Positions 30,822 to 41,310 are shown, numbered from the stretch's first letter. The stretch is 64,000 bases of DNA from Methylophilaceae bacterium (GCA_905339275.1 CAJPFK010000004.1:1-64000), one strand, 5' to 3'. Translations and numbers: made by a program. The notes: generated by a model not told the origin, from the letters alone.

Positions 30822-31261
30822 AAAGTGGCAAAATACATGCCGACAATTGCTTATAGATATAAGAACTTGAATTATAAAGAATTATTTTTATAACTCATTT
30901 TCCCACGGAAATAAATTGGCTGTAAGCAGCCAGCCATTGGTTGTTTACAGCCACCAATCCAGTTTAAAGACTACTTTATATAGAAGAAAAAGTGGGGATA
31001 TTACAGCGCTGGATAACGTGTTGCTGGTTTCCGGCTACTGTGAATTGGGGTTTATGTGTCGCCTCCCTTCTCTTCAATCAGTTTTCAACGGCTTTCTACT
31101 ATTGAAAAACGACTCCCACCTTAATTTATTGTTTTATTGTTAGCCCTAATTACCCAGGAATCTTTCCCGACGTACGTCAATTTCTACAGATATCATTGCC
31201 CGCACCGTTATTTATAAACTAGTATTTATTCAAATAAATAACGATTAAAAAAACAATAAAA
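30822..31261. other. AT-rich intergenic region between the sigma factor and the TPS locus
   Basis: About 440 bp, strongly AT-rich, between two divergently transcribed loci. It should contain the promoters of both. A 75-codon ORF here has no RBS or recognisable protein character and is not called. A TAGTATTTATTCAAATAAATA stretch near 31220-31240 is AT-rich enough to be a promoter or bending site, but no clear consensus is seen. Confidence 0.5.
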
Positions 31262-33001
31262 ATGAACCATGATCAGGAAAAACCACCGCTTGCTCGCATA
31301 GCGGTATTTATTCTATTTAGCCTGTTTTCTGCTACTCCTTATGCAGGCGCAATCATTGATCGATCTGCACAAGAACAATTGCTTCAGCAGGAACGTGAAC
31401 GCCAACTCCGCGAACAGCAGGAAATCCTGCCGGACGTGCGCCTGCCCGATACTGTGCCTAAGCCAGAACTTGCAAACTATCCTGATAACGAATCTCCATG
31501 CTTTAACATCTCCCGGGTTACGCTCATCGGCGAGACCGCCGAAAAATTCCAGTTTGCCTTATCTTCAGTAATCCATGATGAGGACCCGGCGATTGGTCGC
31601 TGCCTTGGCACGCACGGTACCAACTTGGCTATGAGCCGCGTGCAGAATTCCATCATCGCCCAGGGTTTTGTCACCACACGGGTCCTGGCAGCGCCGCAAG
31701 ATCTCAATTCCGGTGAATTGCAACTTACCGTGATCCCCGGCAAGGTCAGAGAGGTTCGGTTTGCCGAGGGCGTAACTCCGAGAGCGACCAAATGGAATGC
31801 GGTACCGATTGCCAGGGGTGACATTCTCAATTTGCGCGATATCGAACAGGGATTGGAAAACCTCAAACGCGCACCCACGGCAGAAGTGGATATACAGATA
31901 GAACCGGCTGAGGGCGCAGACGCACAGCCGGGCGAAAGCGATGTGGTGATCCAATACCAGCAGCGCTTCCCGTTTCGCCTGACCTTCAGCGCGGATGACG
32001 CCGGTTTCGATTCCACCGGCAAATACCAGGGCGGCGTCACGCTTTCCGGCGATAACCTGCTGATGCTGAACGACCTGTTCTACATCAACTACAACCATGA
32101 CCTGGGCGGTGGTGAGCCGGGCAGGCGCGGCTCCGAAGGCCATACCGTTCATTATTCGCTGCCTGTCGGTTACTGGCTGTTCGGCTTTACGACATCGGAT
32201 TACGACTATCACCAGGTGGTGGCCGGGCTCAATCAATCCTATGTCTACAGCGGCCGCAGCCGCAATTCGGATATCAAGGCAAGCCGCCTCGTCTACCGCA
32301 ATGCCGTCAATAAGACCTATCTCTCCCTGCGCGGCTTCTTCAAGAAGTCCTCCAACTTTATCGACGATACCGAGATCGAAGTGCAGCGCCGCCGCACCGC
32401 AGGCTGGGAGCTGGGCTTCAACCAGACCTGGTATCTGGGGCAATCCCTGCTGGATTACAGCCTCGCCTACCGCCGCGGCACGGGTGCGATGAACGCGCTC
32501 AAGGCACCGGAAGAAACCTTTGGCGAAGGCACGTCACGCATGGAAATACTCACCGCCGACCTCGGCTTCAACCTGCCCTTATCCGTCAAAGCACCATGGG
32601 GCGAGCAGGCGCTGCGTTATTCCGCCAACATCCGCGGGCAATACAATTTCACGCCGCTGACGCCGCAGGACCGCTTCGCCATCGGTAACCGTTACACCGT
32701 GCGCGGTTTTGACGGCCAGTTGAGCCTGAGTGGCGATAACGGCTGGTTCCTGCGCAACGACCTCAGTGCATTGATCGGCAATAGCGGCCAGTCCGTCTAT
32801 ATCGGCCTCGATTACGGTGAAGTCGGCGGCCAATCCAGCGATCTTCTGCTCGGCAGGCAATTGGCAGGCACCGTGCTTGGCTTGAGGGGCGGCTATCGCG
32901 GTTTCAGTTACGACATGTTTCTCGGCAAGGCGCTCAAGAAACCCAGGGGGTTCGAAACAGCAGGCACCGCGGCAGGGTTCAACCTGAACTGGAGCTTCTG
33001 A
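31262..33001 (+). CDS. TpsB transporter (ShlB/FhaC/HecB family)
   Basis: 579-aa two-partner-secretion outer-membrane protein. Order: signal peptide (to about residue 28), a plug-helix-like Q/E/R-rich stretch (QEQLLQQERERQLREQQE), POTRA domains from about residue 70 (ISRVTLIGETAEKFQFAL onward), then a 16-strand-type barrel with the conserved RGFDGQLSLSGDNGW motif of loop L6. It exports the TpsA protein encoded 36 bp downstream. Its start has only a weak ribosome site in an AT-rich leader. Confidence 0.93.
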   Translation: MNHDQEKPPLARIAVFILFSLFSATPYAGAIIDRSAQEQLLQQERERQLREQQEILPDVRLPDTVPKPELANYPDNESPCFNISRVTLIGETAEKFQFALSSVIHDEDPAIGRCLGTHGTNLAMSRVQNSIIAQGFVTTRVLAAPQDLNSGELQLTVIPGKVREVRFAEGVTPRATKWNAVPIARGDILNLRDIEQGLENLKRAPTAEVDIQIEPAEGADAQPGESDVVIQYQQRFPFRLTFSADDAGFDSTGKYQGGVTLSGDNLLMLNDLFYINYNHDLGGGEPGRRGSEGHTVHYSLPVGYWLFGFTTSDYDYHQVVAGLNQSYVYSGRSRNSDIKASRLVYRNAVNKTYLSLRGFFKKSSNFIDDTEIEVQRRRTAGWELGFNQTWYLGQSLLDYSLAYRRGTGAMNALKAPEETFGEGTSRMEILTADLGFNLPLSVKAPWGEQALRYSANIRGQYNFTPLTPQDRFAIGNRYTVRGFDGQLSLSGDNGWFLRNDLSALIGNSGQSVYIGLDYGEVGGQSSDLLLGRQLAGTVLGLRGGYRGFSYDMFLGKALKKPRGFETAGTAAGFNLNWSF

Positions 33002-33037
33002 TTTTTTGCTGGCTCACTTTATGACGAAGGCTCAAAC

Positions 33038-36000
33038 ATGAATAAAAACAGATTCCGGGTAGTGTTCAATCAGGCACGCGGCCTGATGATGGTCATCGCA
33101 GAGCGCGCAAGCAGTCACTCAGTAGCAGGCGCCAGCCACTCATCACCGCCGCTGGCGGCCACTATACTGGCAACGCTGCGCCCGATCGCCCTCGCCATGC
33201 TTGTCATCAGCGGTCAGGTCATGGTAACCGGCCATGCCTTTGCCGACATCATCGCCGACCCGAACGCCGCCGCCAATCAGCGCCCTGTCATTATTGAAAC
33301 TGCCAATGGCCTGCCGCTGGTCAATATCCAGACCCCCAGCGCTGCCGGTGTTTCGCGCAACGCTTACAGCCAGTTCGATGTCAACGCCCAGGGCGTCATC
33401 CTCAACAACAGCAACGCCAATGTACAGACCCAGATCGGCGGCTGGGTGCAAGGCAACCCCTACCTTGCAGGCGGCACGGCCAAAGTCATCCTGAACGAAG
33501 TCAACAGCCAGAACCCCAGCCTGCTGAACGGTTATATCGAAGTGGCCGGCAGCCGCGCGCAGGTCGTCATCGCCAACCCGGCGGGCATCAGTTGCAACGG
33601 CTGCGGTTTCATCAACGCCAACCGCGCCACCCTCACCACCGGCACGCCCATCGTCAACAGCGGCAACCTGCTCGGCTATCGTGTAGGCGGCGGCACTGTC
33701 AGCTTTCTGGGTGATGGGCTGGATACCTCGCAAACCAACTTTACCGATGTCATCGCCCGCGCGGTCGAAGTCAACGCAGGCATCTGGGCCAATGCGCTTC
33801 ATGTCACCACGGGAACCAATCAGGTCAACATAGACAGCAACGGCGACCAGACCAGCGCAACCCCCATCGCGCCTGATGCAGGCAGCGCCGCACCCGCATT
33901 CGCCGTGGATGTCGCCGCATTGGGCGGCATGTATGCCGGCAAGATCCACATGATAGGCACCGAGGCCGGTCTCGGCGTGCGCAACGCCGGCACGCTAGGC
34001 GCTGGCGTCGGTGAAATCAGCATCACCGCCGATGGGCTGCTGCAAAATACCGGCAACATCAACGCAAAAACCGATATCCAGCTCAATACGGCAGCACTGG
34101 AAAGCAGTGGCAGCATTGCCGCTGATGGCAATATCGCCATTCAATTGGCCTCGGATTACACCCATACCGGCGAGCTGCAAGCAGGCGGCGATCTCGAGCT
34201 GCAAACTACAGGCGATATCACCAACCAATCGACCATACTCGCCAGCCGATCGCTCAAGATCAGCGCGCAAAATATCGAGAATACCGCCACCGGCGAGATA
34301 GCTGGTGATACAACGGAAATCCATGCCACGGACACCCTCACCAACCGCGGCCTAATCGACGGCGTGGATACCCTCATCAACGCGGACACACTAACCAACA
34401 CCCAAACCGGCAGCGTCTTCGGCGATCACCTCGCCATCCAGACCACGCATCTCGGCAATGATGCAGGTGCCGTCATCGCGGCAAGAGACCGGCTGGATAT
34501 AGGCGCCGCCACGATTGAAAACCGCGACAATGGGCTGCTGTTCAGCGCGGGCGACCTCGCCATCGGCGGCAGTCTGGATGCCGACCGTCAGGCCACGGGC
34601 TTCGCGGATTCGCTCATCAACGAAAACGCCACCATAGAAGCGCTGGGGGAAGCGACCCTTGCCGTGACCGACCTGCAAAACCTCAATGCCGGCCTGGAGA
34701 CAGAACTGGTCGTCGATAGCACGCAACGCATCCTGGAAGTACAGCCGGAAGGCTGGTCGCAACGCTACGACATCTCGCGCTTTCCCACCATCAACAACTA
34801 TGGCATCGAAGCGCAGCCCTTCCTCAATGAAAGCGGCAATATCGCCGCCTATTTCGAGGATTACACTTTTTACGACTACACCGCCACCACCAGCAGCACG
34901 CATGTCATCTCCTCCCTGCCGGGCCGGATTCTTTCCGGCGGCAACATGACCCTGCTGGGCAATGTGACCAACAGCGACAGCCAGATCATCGCGGGCGGCG
35001 ATCTTGATGTATCCGGGGCAACGCTGCAAAACCTCAGCTCTCCCGGAGAGCAGGTCATCAGCTACAGCGGCTCCCGGCAATTCAGGGATTGGGATGGCAA
35101 TGACGAAGAACTGGAATTCGGCCCCTGGGTTGCATTCAGCCCGGCCTCACAAGTCACCGCCATCAATCTTGCCGTCAGCCAGCTGGAAAGCAACACCGCG
35201 CCCACCGGCAGCGGCACGACGGTTGCCAGCGTCAGCACGCCTGCCGTCACCGGCAGCCTGTTCCAACCCAGCCCGGATGTCGGCAGCCACTACCTGATCG
35301 AAACCAACCCGCGTTTCACCAATTACCGCACCTGGCTGAGTTCCGATTACATGCTGCAGCAACTCTCATTCGACCCGGCCACCATGCAGAAACGCCTGGG
35401 CGATGGATTTTACGAACAGCGGCTGGTGCGCGAACAGATCGCGCAACTCACCGGACGCCGCTTCCTCGACGGCCACGCCTCTGACGAAGCCCAATACCAG
35501 GCCCTGATGGATGCAGGCATCACCATTGCCAATGCCTGGCAACTGATCCCCGGCATTGCGCTCACAGCCGAGCAGGTCGCCCAGCTCACCAGTGACATCA
35601 TCTGGCTGGTGGAAGAAACCGTCACCCTGCCGGATGGCACTGTCACGCAGGCACTGGTGCCCAAAGTCTACGTGCGCCTGCAGCCAGAAGACCTCAACCC
35701 CACCATCGGGCTGATGGCGGGCAATCAGGTAACAATGGATATCTCCGGCGACATCACCAACTCGGGCACCATTGCCGGGCGCAGCCTGGTCGCGCTCAAT
35801 GCGGACAATATCAGGAACATGGGCGGGCAGATCGGCGCCAGTATCCTGAGCGCCACCGCCAACAAGGACATCGACATCCAGGGCGGCGCACTTGCGGCAC
35901 AGCAGGCACTCGTCTTACAGGCAGGTGACAACATCACCGTTGCCAGCACCACGGTCGATGCAGAGAACCGCATCGGCGGCAGCACCTTTACCCGTACCAA

Positions 36001-39000
36001 CATCAACCGTGTCGCAGGGCTGTATGTCACGGGAGAAAACGGCGTATTGGTCGCCTCTGCCGGTAACGATATCAACCTGCTCGCCGCACAAGTCATCAAT
36101 GCCGGCCAGAACGGCATCACCGTCATGGATGCCGGCAACAATCTCAATCTCGGCACCGTCAACATCGCCGAGCAGAACAACAGCATCCACAGCGCCAAGG
36201 ACTTCAACCGCAGCGGATACACGCAAGAAGTAGGCACCGTCATCCAGACCCAGGGCGATATCGCACTCAACGCAGGCAATGACTTCAACGCCCGTGCCGC
36301 AGAGATCAGCAGCGCGGCGGGCGGCGTCAATATCAACGCAGAGAACGATATCCGCATAGAAAGCGGCACGGCCACCTACAACTCGGATATTGCCAATATA
36401 AGCAAACGCAGCGGCACCTTCAGCAGCCGCAAGAAAGAGCAACGCGATAGCTTCCGGGAAGATACCGCCATCGCCAGCAACCTCAGCGGGGAAACCATCA
36501 ACCTGCAAGCGGAGCAGGATATTGAGATCAAGGGAAGTAATGTGGTGAGCGACAACGGCACCACCCTGCTTGCGGGCGGTAATATCGACATTACGGCAGC
36601 AGAGCAGACCTTCGAGGAAACCCATTACCAGAAAACCAAACGCTCCGGCATCAGCGCCAGCGGTGCCAGTGTCAGCATCGGTTCGCAACAGTTGATGACC
36701 AATACCGACACTACACGCACCACGCAAAGCGGCAGCACGGTGGGCAGTATCGCAGGCGATGTGGTGATCGAGGCAGGCAAGGCCTATACGCAGACCGGCA
36801 GTGATGTACTGGCACCACAAGGCGACATCAATATCTCGGCGCAGTCGGTGGATATCGAAGCCGCACAGAACACCAGCAAGACCGTGCAGGAGACCAAGTT
36901 CAAGCAGAGCGGGTTGACGCTTTCCATCAGCAACCCGGTCATCAGTGCAGTGCAAACCGCACAACAGATGAGTGAGGCTGCTAGCCAGACCAGCGACAGC
37001 AGAATGCAGGCACTGGCGGCAGGTACGACTGCATTGGCAGCAAAAAATGCCTATGATGCCGCGCAAACCGCTCAAGCCAAACCGACAACAGGCAATTCAG
37101 TGGAGGATGCCGCCAATCAGGCCGGCGGGGTCAACCTCTCCATCAGCATCGGCAGTTCAAAGAGCAGCAGCACTTCCACGCAAACCAGCAGCAGTGCCCA
37201 AGGCAGCAATGTGATGGCTGGCGGTGACATCAACATCACGGCCAGCGGTGCTGGTACGGAATCAGATATCAATGTGATCGGCAGCCAGGTCAAGGCTGGC
37301 AACGATGTCACCCTCAAAGCTGAAGACCAGATCAACCTCATTGCCGCTAAAAACACTGAATCGCTTAATAGCAAGAATAAAAATAGCAGCGCAAGTGTGG
37401 GCATCAGTATCGGCACCAGCGGATTGGCAGTAACGGCCAGTGCTTCAAAGGGTAAAGGCAAAGCCAGCGGCAATGATGTCACATGGACAGAAACCCAAGT
37501 TGAAGCCGGTAACAAGGTCACGCTGGAAAGCGGCACCGATACCAACCTGATAGGTGCGCAGGTACGCGGTAATCAGGTAATTGCCGATGTCGGCACATCG
37601 GGTGATGGCAACCTCAATATCCATAGTTTGCAGGATACCAGTACCTACGACAGCAAGCAGAAGAGCGCGGGCATCAGTATCAGCATACCGATTGGCGCAG
37701 GTGCTTATGGCGGTTCGATCAACAGTTCCAGCAGCAAGATAGAATCCGACTATGCTTCGGTCAATGAACAGGCCGGTATCTTTGCCGGGGATCAAGGATT
37801 CCAGGTCAACGTAGCGGGTAACACCAATCTGACAGGGGCGGTCATCGCTTCAACCGAGCAAGCGATTGCTGACAATAAGAATGTTCTAACCACAGAAACG
37901 CTCACCGTCTCCAATATCCAGAACAAAGCTGAATATGAAGCTAAAGGTTCATCGGCCACTGTCGGTTACGGCTCACAGGGTGGATTGCCGCAGCTTTCTG
38001 GTGCTGGTTATGGTGAAGATAGCGATAAAGCCAAGAGCACTACCCTTAGCGCCGTTAGCCAGGGCATCGTCAATGTGACAGATAACGATGCTCAGCAAGA
38101 CCTCACCGGCACGAGTTCTGTCACTGCCGTTGCCATGCTCAACCGTGACGTACATGTGAACGAGCAAGGAGAAGCGGTAGATAGCGCCGGTAATTCAACT
38201 GCTAACACGATTGCGCCGATCTTCGACAAGGAAAAGGTACAAAAAGAAATCGAAGCGCAGGTGAAAATCACCCAGGCATTCAACCAGGAAGCACCCAGAG
38301 CATTGGCTAATTTCGCACTCAGCAAGACCCAGCCGTATCAGGATGCGAAAGATTACGAGCTAATCAAAAATCGTGCGGAGAATAACATCTCGCTGACGGA
38401 ATACGAGCTCAACAGGCTGTCAGCGCTGGAGGCTTCCGGCATGACACTGGAAAAAGCCCAAGCCATTCTGAATGACCCGCAAGCCAAATCTGATTATGAA
38501 AACTGGAATGGAAATGGTGATTACCGCAGAGCAGCCAATATTATCATTGCAGCCATCGGTGGTACTACTTCCGAAGTCACTTCTGCTGTGACTAAGGAGT
38601 CCTTATCTTGGGCTGCTGATCAGATGCGGCAGCAGATGATTGAGGATTCGATGAAATTTCCAGGTATTTGTGATAGTCAAGGGAACTGTTTAGATAATAA
38701 ATCTGGTTTAAGTGAAGGGGTAAATGGAGATAAATTCAAACTTGCAGGTGGGCGAGTTAATATTAATGAGTTATGTAGAAATGATAGATGTACAACCAAT
38801 GAAGATGGCAGCCTCACATTCACAGGAAATCTTGCTGAGTTTCTACAATCTGAAGAAGGAGAAAGAATGCGCAGCACGATGGGAGGATTCCAAGGAGCAA
38901 AAGGACTGTTCGCTTTTTTCGATTACGAAGCAGGTACTATTTGGGACACTATTGCAGAAGCTTATGCAGGTACACATGACATGCTAAACAGTAGTACTTG

Positions 39001-39169
39001 GTACGATGCACAAGGAAATATCAAAGCAGGTGTTGAGGAAACAATTACTGGCAAAGTTGGCAACATCACAAACTACACTAATGTTCTATTGGCCACTCCA
39101 TTTGCTTTGAGTGTTTTACTACCACCTGAAGTTTGGAATGCAATAATGGTTTCAGTAGGGAAAAACTAG
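33038..39169 (+). CDS. TpsA exoprotein, filamentous haemagglutinin / CdiA-like
   Basis: 2,043 aa. It has an extended signal peptide (ESPR) start MNKNRFRVVFNQARG and a signal cleavage region around HAFAD. The TPS secretion domain (about 75-330) contains NPAGISCNGCGF. Long beta-helix repeats follow, then Ser/Thr/Gly-rich haemagglutinin repeats (about 1100-1700). The C-terminal tip, from about residue 1850, is Cys-containing and ends LLPPEVWNAI. No VENN motif is visible. Base composition turns AT-rich from about 38590, coinciding with the tip, as expected for an exchangeable module. A lipoprotein gene begins 3 bp after the stop. Confidence 0.92.
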   Translation: MNKNRFRVVFNQARGLMMVIAERASSHSVAGASHSSPPLAATILATLRPIALAMLVISGQVMVTGHAFADIIADPNAAANQRPVIIETANGLPLVNIQTPSAAGVSRNAYSQFDVNAQGVILNNSNANVQTQIGGWVQGNPYLAGGTAKVILNEVNSQNPSLLNGYIEVAGSRAQVVIANPAGISCNGCGFINANRATLTTGTPIVNSGNLLGYRVGGGTVSFLGDGLDTSQTNFTDVIARAVEVNAGIWANALHVTTGTNQVNIDSNGDQTSATPIAPDAGSAAPAFAVDVAALGGMYAGKIHMIGTEAGLGVRNAGTLGAGVGEISITADGLLQNTGNINAKTDIQLNTAALESSGSIAADGNIAIQLASDYTHTGELQAGGDLELQTTGDITNQSTILASRSLKISAQNIENTATGEIAGDTTEIHATDTLTNRGLIDGVDTLINADTLTNTQTGSVFGDHLAIQTTHLGNDAGAVIAARDRLDIGAATIENRDNGLLFSAGDLAIGGSLDADRQATGFADSLINENATIEALGEATLAVTDLQNLNAGLETELVVDSTQRILEVQPEGWSQRYDISRFPTINNYGIEAQPFLNESGNIAAYFEDYTFYDYTATTSSTHVISSLPGRILSGGNMTLLGNVTNSDSQIIAGGDLDVSGATLQNLSSPGEQVISYSGSRQFRDWDGNDEELEFGPWVAFSPASQVTAINLAVSQLESNTAPTGSGTTVASVSTPAVTGSLFQPSPDVGSHYLIETNPRFTNYRTWLSSDYMLQQLSFDPATMQKRLGDGFYEQRLVREQIAQLTGRRFLDGHASDEAQYQALMDAGITIANAWQLIPGIALTAEQVAQLTSDIIWLVEETVTLPDGTVTQALVPKVYVRLQPEDLNPTIGLMAGNQVTMDISGDITNSGTIAGRSLVALNADNIRNMGGQIGASILSATANKDIDIQGGALAAQQALVLQAGDNITVASTTVDAENRIGGSTFTRTNINRVAGLYVTGENGVLVASAGNDINLLAAQVINAGQNGITVMDAGNNLNLGTVNIAEQNNSIHSAKDFNRSGYTQEVGTVIQTQGDIALNAGNDFNARAAEISSAAGGVNINAENDIRIESGTATYNSDIANISKRSGTFSSRKKEQRDSFREDTAIASNLSGETINLQAEQDIEIKGSNVVSDNGTTLLAGGNIDITAAEQTFEETHYQKTKRSGISASGASVSIGSQQLMTNTDTTRTTQSGSTVGSIAGDVVIEAGKAYTQTGSDVLAPQGDINISAQSVDIEAAQNTSKTVQETKFKQSGLTLSISNPVISAVQTAQQMSEAASQTSDSRMQALAAGTTALAAKNAYDAAQTAQAKPTTGNSVEDAANQAGGVNLSISIGSSKSSSTSTQTSSSAQGSNVMAGGDINITASGAGTESDINVIGSQVKAGNDVTLKAEDQINLIAAKNTESLNSKNKNSSASVGISIGTSGLAVTASASKGKGKASGNDVTWTETQVEAGNKVTLESGTDTNLIGAQVRGNQVIADVGTSGDGNLNIHSLQDTSTYDSKQKSAGISISIPIGAGAYGGSINSSSSKIESDYASVNEQAGIFAGDQGFQVNVAGNTNLTGAVIASTEQAIADNKNVLTTETLTVSNIQNKAEYEAKGSSATVGYGSQGGLPQLSGAGYGEDSDKAKSTTLSAVSQGIVNVTDNDAQQDLTGTSSVTAVAMLNRDVHVNEQGEAVDSAGNSTANTIAPIFDKEKVQKEIEAQVKITQAFNQEAPRALANFALSKTQPYQDAKDYELIKNRAENNISLTEYELNRLSALEASGMTLEKAQAILNDPQAKSDYENWNGNGDYRRAANIIIAAIGGTTSEVTSAVTKESLSWAADQMRQQMIEDSMKFPGICDSQGNCLDNKSGLSEGVNGDKFKLAGGRVNINELCRNDRCTTNEDGSLTFTGNLAEFLQSEEGERMRSTMGGFQGAKGLFAFFDYEAGTIWDTIAEAYAGTHDMLNSSTWYDAQGNIKAGVEETITGKVGNITNYTNVLLATPFALSVLLPPEVWNAIMVSVGKN

Positions 39170-39172
39170 CTC

Positions 39173-39889
39173 ATGAGATATTCCCGCTTAACGCATTATG
39201 TTATTCCAATAATTCTCATTGCTGGCTGTGCAGTCGCACCTGCTAAAAATTTTTACAATGAAGTTACATGGAATCCTGCGACTTTATCCAAGAGTAATTG
39301 TCCTCAATTGTCAGGCTCCTATATTGGAGATAAAAACCTATTAGATATTTTTCCAACGGACGTTATTTCAAAACAATTCTTAGATCCAAGATCTGTAATT
39401 ACATATAAACAGCCACTCCCTGTGAAATGGAATCCTGAGGGTTCACCTAAGAAAGGTGAAAAGATTACCCCTCAAGTATCCAGCCGTATAAAAAATATAA
39501 GGCAAAAATACGATGAAGATATCGAGGTGTTTTATAAATCAGCTTCTATCCAAATTGAGCAATCTTCATCGTTACTGACGCTCACTACCATCTCTAACGG
39601 AACGATATATGAGAAAAGGGAATTTGATTTGCAACAGCAAGGTGTTGGATGTGATAACGGAACTTTATATATTCGTTATCTGAGTACCTCTGGCGGAGGG
39701 CCAGAAGCAAAAGGAGGGTCTGCATATGCTGCAGAAAAGCTTATAAAAAAATTACCCACTGGGGAAATCCAAGTTGAAAAGAAATTACGTGCGTGGGAGT
39801 TCAGTAACTGGACAGGGGTGGGTAAGCAATACCAAGAACCATACATAAAAACCCCTATTTTAATGATCTTCAAAGCACAAATTGATTGA
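39173..39889 (+). CDS. Lipoprotein coupled to the TpsA tip (candidate partner or immunity protein)
   Basis: 238 aa with a lipoprotein signal peptide and lipobox IAGC (Cys19). The rest is mixed beta, without a recognised domain; two further cysteines are present. It starts 3 bp after the tpsA stop and shares the AT-rich composition of the tip, so the two probably move as a unit. By position it could be an immunity or display partner for the tip. That role is inferred only from context. Confidence 0.8.
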   Translation: MRYSRLTHYVIPIILIAGCAVAPAKNFYNEVTWNPATLSKSNCPQLSGSYIGDKNLLDIFPTDVISKQFLDPRSVITYKQPLPVKWNPEGSPKKGEKITPQVSSRIKNIRQKYDEDIEVFYKSASIQIEQSSSLLTLTTISNGTIYEKREFDLQQQGVGCDNGTLYIRYLSTSGGGPEAKGGSAYAAEKLIKKLPTGEIQVEKKLRAWEFSNWTGVGKQYQEPYIKTPILMIFKAQID

Positions 39890-40040
39890 TGAAATACTTA
39901 AAAAAAACAATAAGTAACAAACCACAATTAATACAATTTTTCCTACATGTAAAAACATGGTCTATCCCCTATTGTTCTTTATTGAAGTTAGGGTACTTTG
40001 ACTCCGACTCCATTTTTTCATCGATCCAAAAGGAAAAATT

Positions 40041-40685
40041 ATGCAGCTAAAGAAATCAATAGCATTGGTGCTAATTGCCTCAATCACCGCTTGTTCAACG
40101 AGTCCTAACGTCAACACGAAGAGTGCGCAGGAATCAGTGGACAGCAAGACTTTTCAAGGGGAAAGAGTCAGTCATTTCATGTTGACGGAAGATGGCAAGA
40201 CATTGGTGGTGCTTGGCAGCAAGCATCACTTTTCATTCCCGATAGACGATAACATACGTGATTTATTGCAGTGGGAATCGCGTAAACATCTGATGGCCTC
40301 ATTTTATGATGCGGAGTCACTGGACGCTGTGAATGTAAACGTCAAATATCGTTTGATGGTGTACAAAAACAAGCCTGAAGAGGTGTCTTTTCTCAAGGCG
40401 CACAAATTCAAGTACAACAGCACTACGGGGTATTACGTTCTGAATGGAAAGTTGTCAGGAAATTACTACACTACTCATGGTACTGACATCGATATATCTA
40501 AATTCGACAAGTTTAATCGTGATTACCGCCTGTTTTACAAAGGCGAGAAAATCCCCGTAGCTAAACACAAAACCTCATTAACAGAGACTGGGGGTTCACT
40601 GCTTTTCCTTGGAGCAGCACTAGTCATCATCCCATTGATGGCAATTACGAGCCCGTTTACAAGTGATTACAAGGGGGCATGGTAA
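40041..40685 (+). CDS. Second lipoprotein of the TPS downstream region
   Basis: 214 aa with a good ribosome site (AAGGA) and lipobox ITAC (Cys18). The C-terminus holds a hydrophobic helix (SLLFLGAALVIIPLMAIT) followed by a short polar tail, so it may also span a membrane. No known domain is recognised. It stands about 150 bp behind the first lipoprotein without its own upstream tip, and may be left over from an earlier tip module. Confidence 0.75.
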   Translation: MQLKKSIALVLIASITACSTSPNVNTKSAQESVDSKTFQGERVSHFMLTEDGKTLVVLGSKHHFSFPIDDNIRDLLQWESRKHLMASFYDAESLDAVNVNVKYRLMVYKNKPEEVSFLKAHKFKYNSTTGYYVLNGKLSGNYYTTHGTDIDISKFDKFNRDYRLFYKGEKIPVAKHKTSLTETGGSLLFLGAALVIIPLMAITSPFTSDYKGAW

Positions 40686-40708
40686 CTAGAACAATAGGGG
40701 CTCAATAA

Positions 40709-40771
40709 ATACGCATCCTCCTCATCTTGACTACAACATTGTCATTAACGAGTTGTGCCAACCAGGAATAA
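40709..40771 (+). pseudogene. Decayed lipoprotein start (signal peptide remnant)
   Basis: In frame the sequence reads ILLILTTTLSLTSCANQE then stop: a hydrophobic segment with lipobox LTSC. The position where the initiator would fall is ATA, and a REP-like palindrome begins inside the stop codon. It looks like the head of a third lipoprotein cut off by the repeat. Confidence 0.5.
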
Positions 40772-40806
40772 ATGGGAGTCAGAGTCAATTCATTCTGCTC
40801 CCAATT
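40766..40806. repeat. REP-like palindrome, copy 1
   Basis: TGGGAGTCAGA pairs imperfectly with TCTGCTCCCA across an AT-rich loop. It belongs with copies 2 and 3 (same AATAAATGGG(A/G)GTC head). Confidence 0.6.
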
Positions 40807-40834
40807 TTTAACTCAACTAACTTTTCAACATAGG

Positions 40835-40890
40835 GCAATAAATGGGGTCGGAGTCATTTTATTGAAAATTGACTCTGGCCCCATTTTTCT
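40835..40890. repeat. REP-like palindrome, copy 2
   Basis: AATGGGGTCGGAGTCA on the left pairs with TGACTCTGGCCCCATT on the right. It lies exactly at the truncated 5' end of the decayed tip that follows. Confidence 0.65.
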
Positions 40891-41117
40891 TTTGGGATAA
40901 GTTAGCTGAAGCTTATTCAGGTACTCACGATACGCTCAATAGCCTTATCTGGTGTGACGAACTAGGTAATGGAAAAAAACTTGATGGTAGTTTACTAGGA
41001 AAAATTGGTGATTTAACTAATCTTACAAATGTGGTTTTAGCTACTCCATTCGCAATGAGCGTTCTTTTACCGCCCGAAGTCTGGAATACAGTTTTTTCTT
41101 TAATTAAAGCCAAATAA
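40890..41117 (+). pseudogene. Orphan copy of the TpsA C-terminal tip, 5'-truncated
   Basis: The frame from TTTTGGGATAAG onward encodes about 75 residues matching the last 75 residues of TpsA: AEAYSGTHDTLNS versus AEAYAGTHDMLNS, and LATPFAMSVLLPPEVWN versus LATPFALSVLLPPEVWN. About 40 of 74 positions are identical by eye. The only available start (TTG at 40869) lies inside the palindrome, so it is probably untranslated: a relic of a second tip cassette cut at its 5' end by the repeat. Confidence 0.75.
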
Positions 41118-41126
41118 AGGTAATTT

Positions 41127-41246
41127 ATGAAATTTATTTTTAATGTTTTTTTATGTCTATTATTAACCTGCTGTTCATTATCAGGAAAAGGATGGAAGTA
41201 TGTTGCTGATAATGAACATCAAAATCAACAGAGTCAGATCCATTAA
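41127..41246 (+). pseudogene. Truncated lipoprotein behind the orphan tip
   Basis: ATG with an upstream AAAGG site; 39 codons encode a hydrophobic signal (FNVFLCLLLTCCSLSG) with lipobox LTCC and then a short polar tail. It starts 9 bp after the orphan tip stop, the same order as tpsA tip plus lipoprotein. A hairpin repeat follows at once, so the body of the gene appears lost. Confidence 0.55.
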
Positions 41247-41260
41247 TCCTGTAACAGCCC

Positions 41261-41310
41261 GCCCGCGTAGGGCGCACTGCAAGCAAGTGCACCCTACGCG
41301 GGCTATTTTT
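41261..41310. repeat. Long hairpin repeat with T-tract
   Basis: GCCCGCGTAGGGCGCACT (41261-41278) pairs with AGTGCACCCTACGCGGGC (41286-41303), with one G-T wobble, followed by a T-rich stretch. It could end transcription on the plus strand and may also be a dispersed repeat. Confidence 0.75.

Noticed and set aside
30916-31143. 75-codon ORF in the AT-rich gap before tpsB
   Set aside because: No ribosome site, no coherent protein character; lies in probable promoter DNA.
37100-37700. Ser/Thr-rich repetitive stretch in tpsA considered as a DNA repeat array or CRISPR
   Set aside because: Repetition is at protein level (haemagglutinin repeats) with no regular spacer pattern.
38470-38700. VENN-type boundary of a CdiA toxin in TpsA
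   Set aside because: No VENN or similar tetrapeptide is seen; only the composition shift marks the tip, so CDI function is not claimed.
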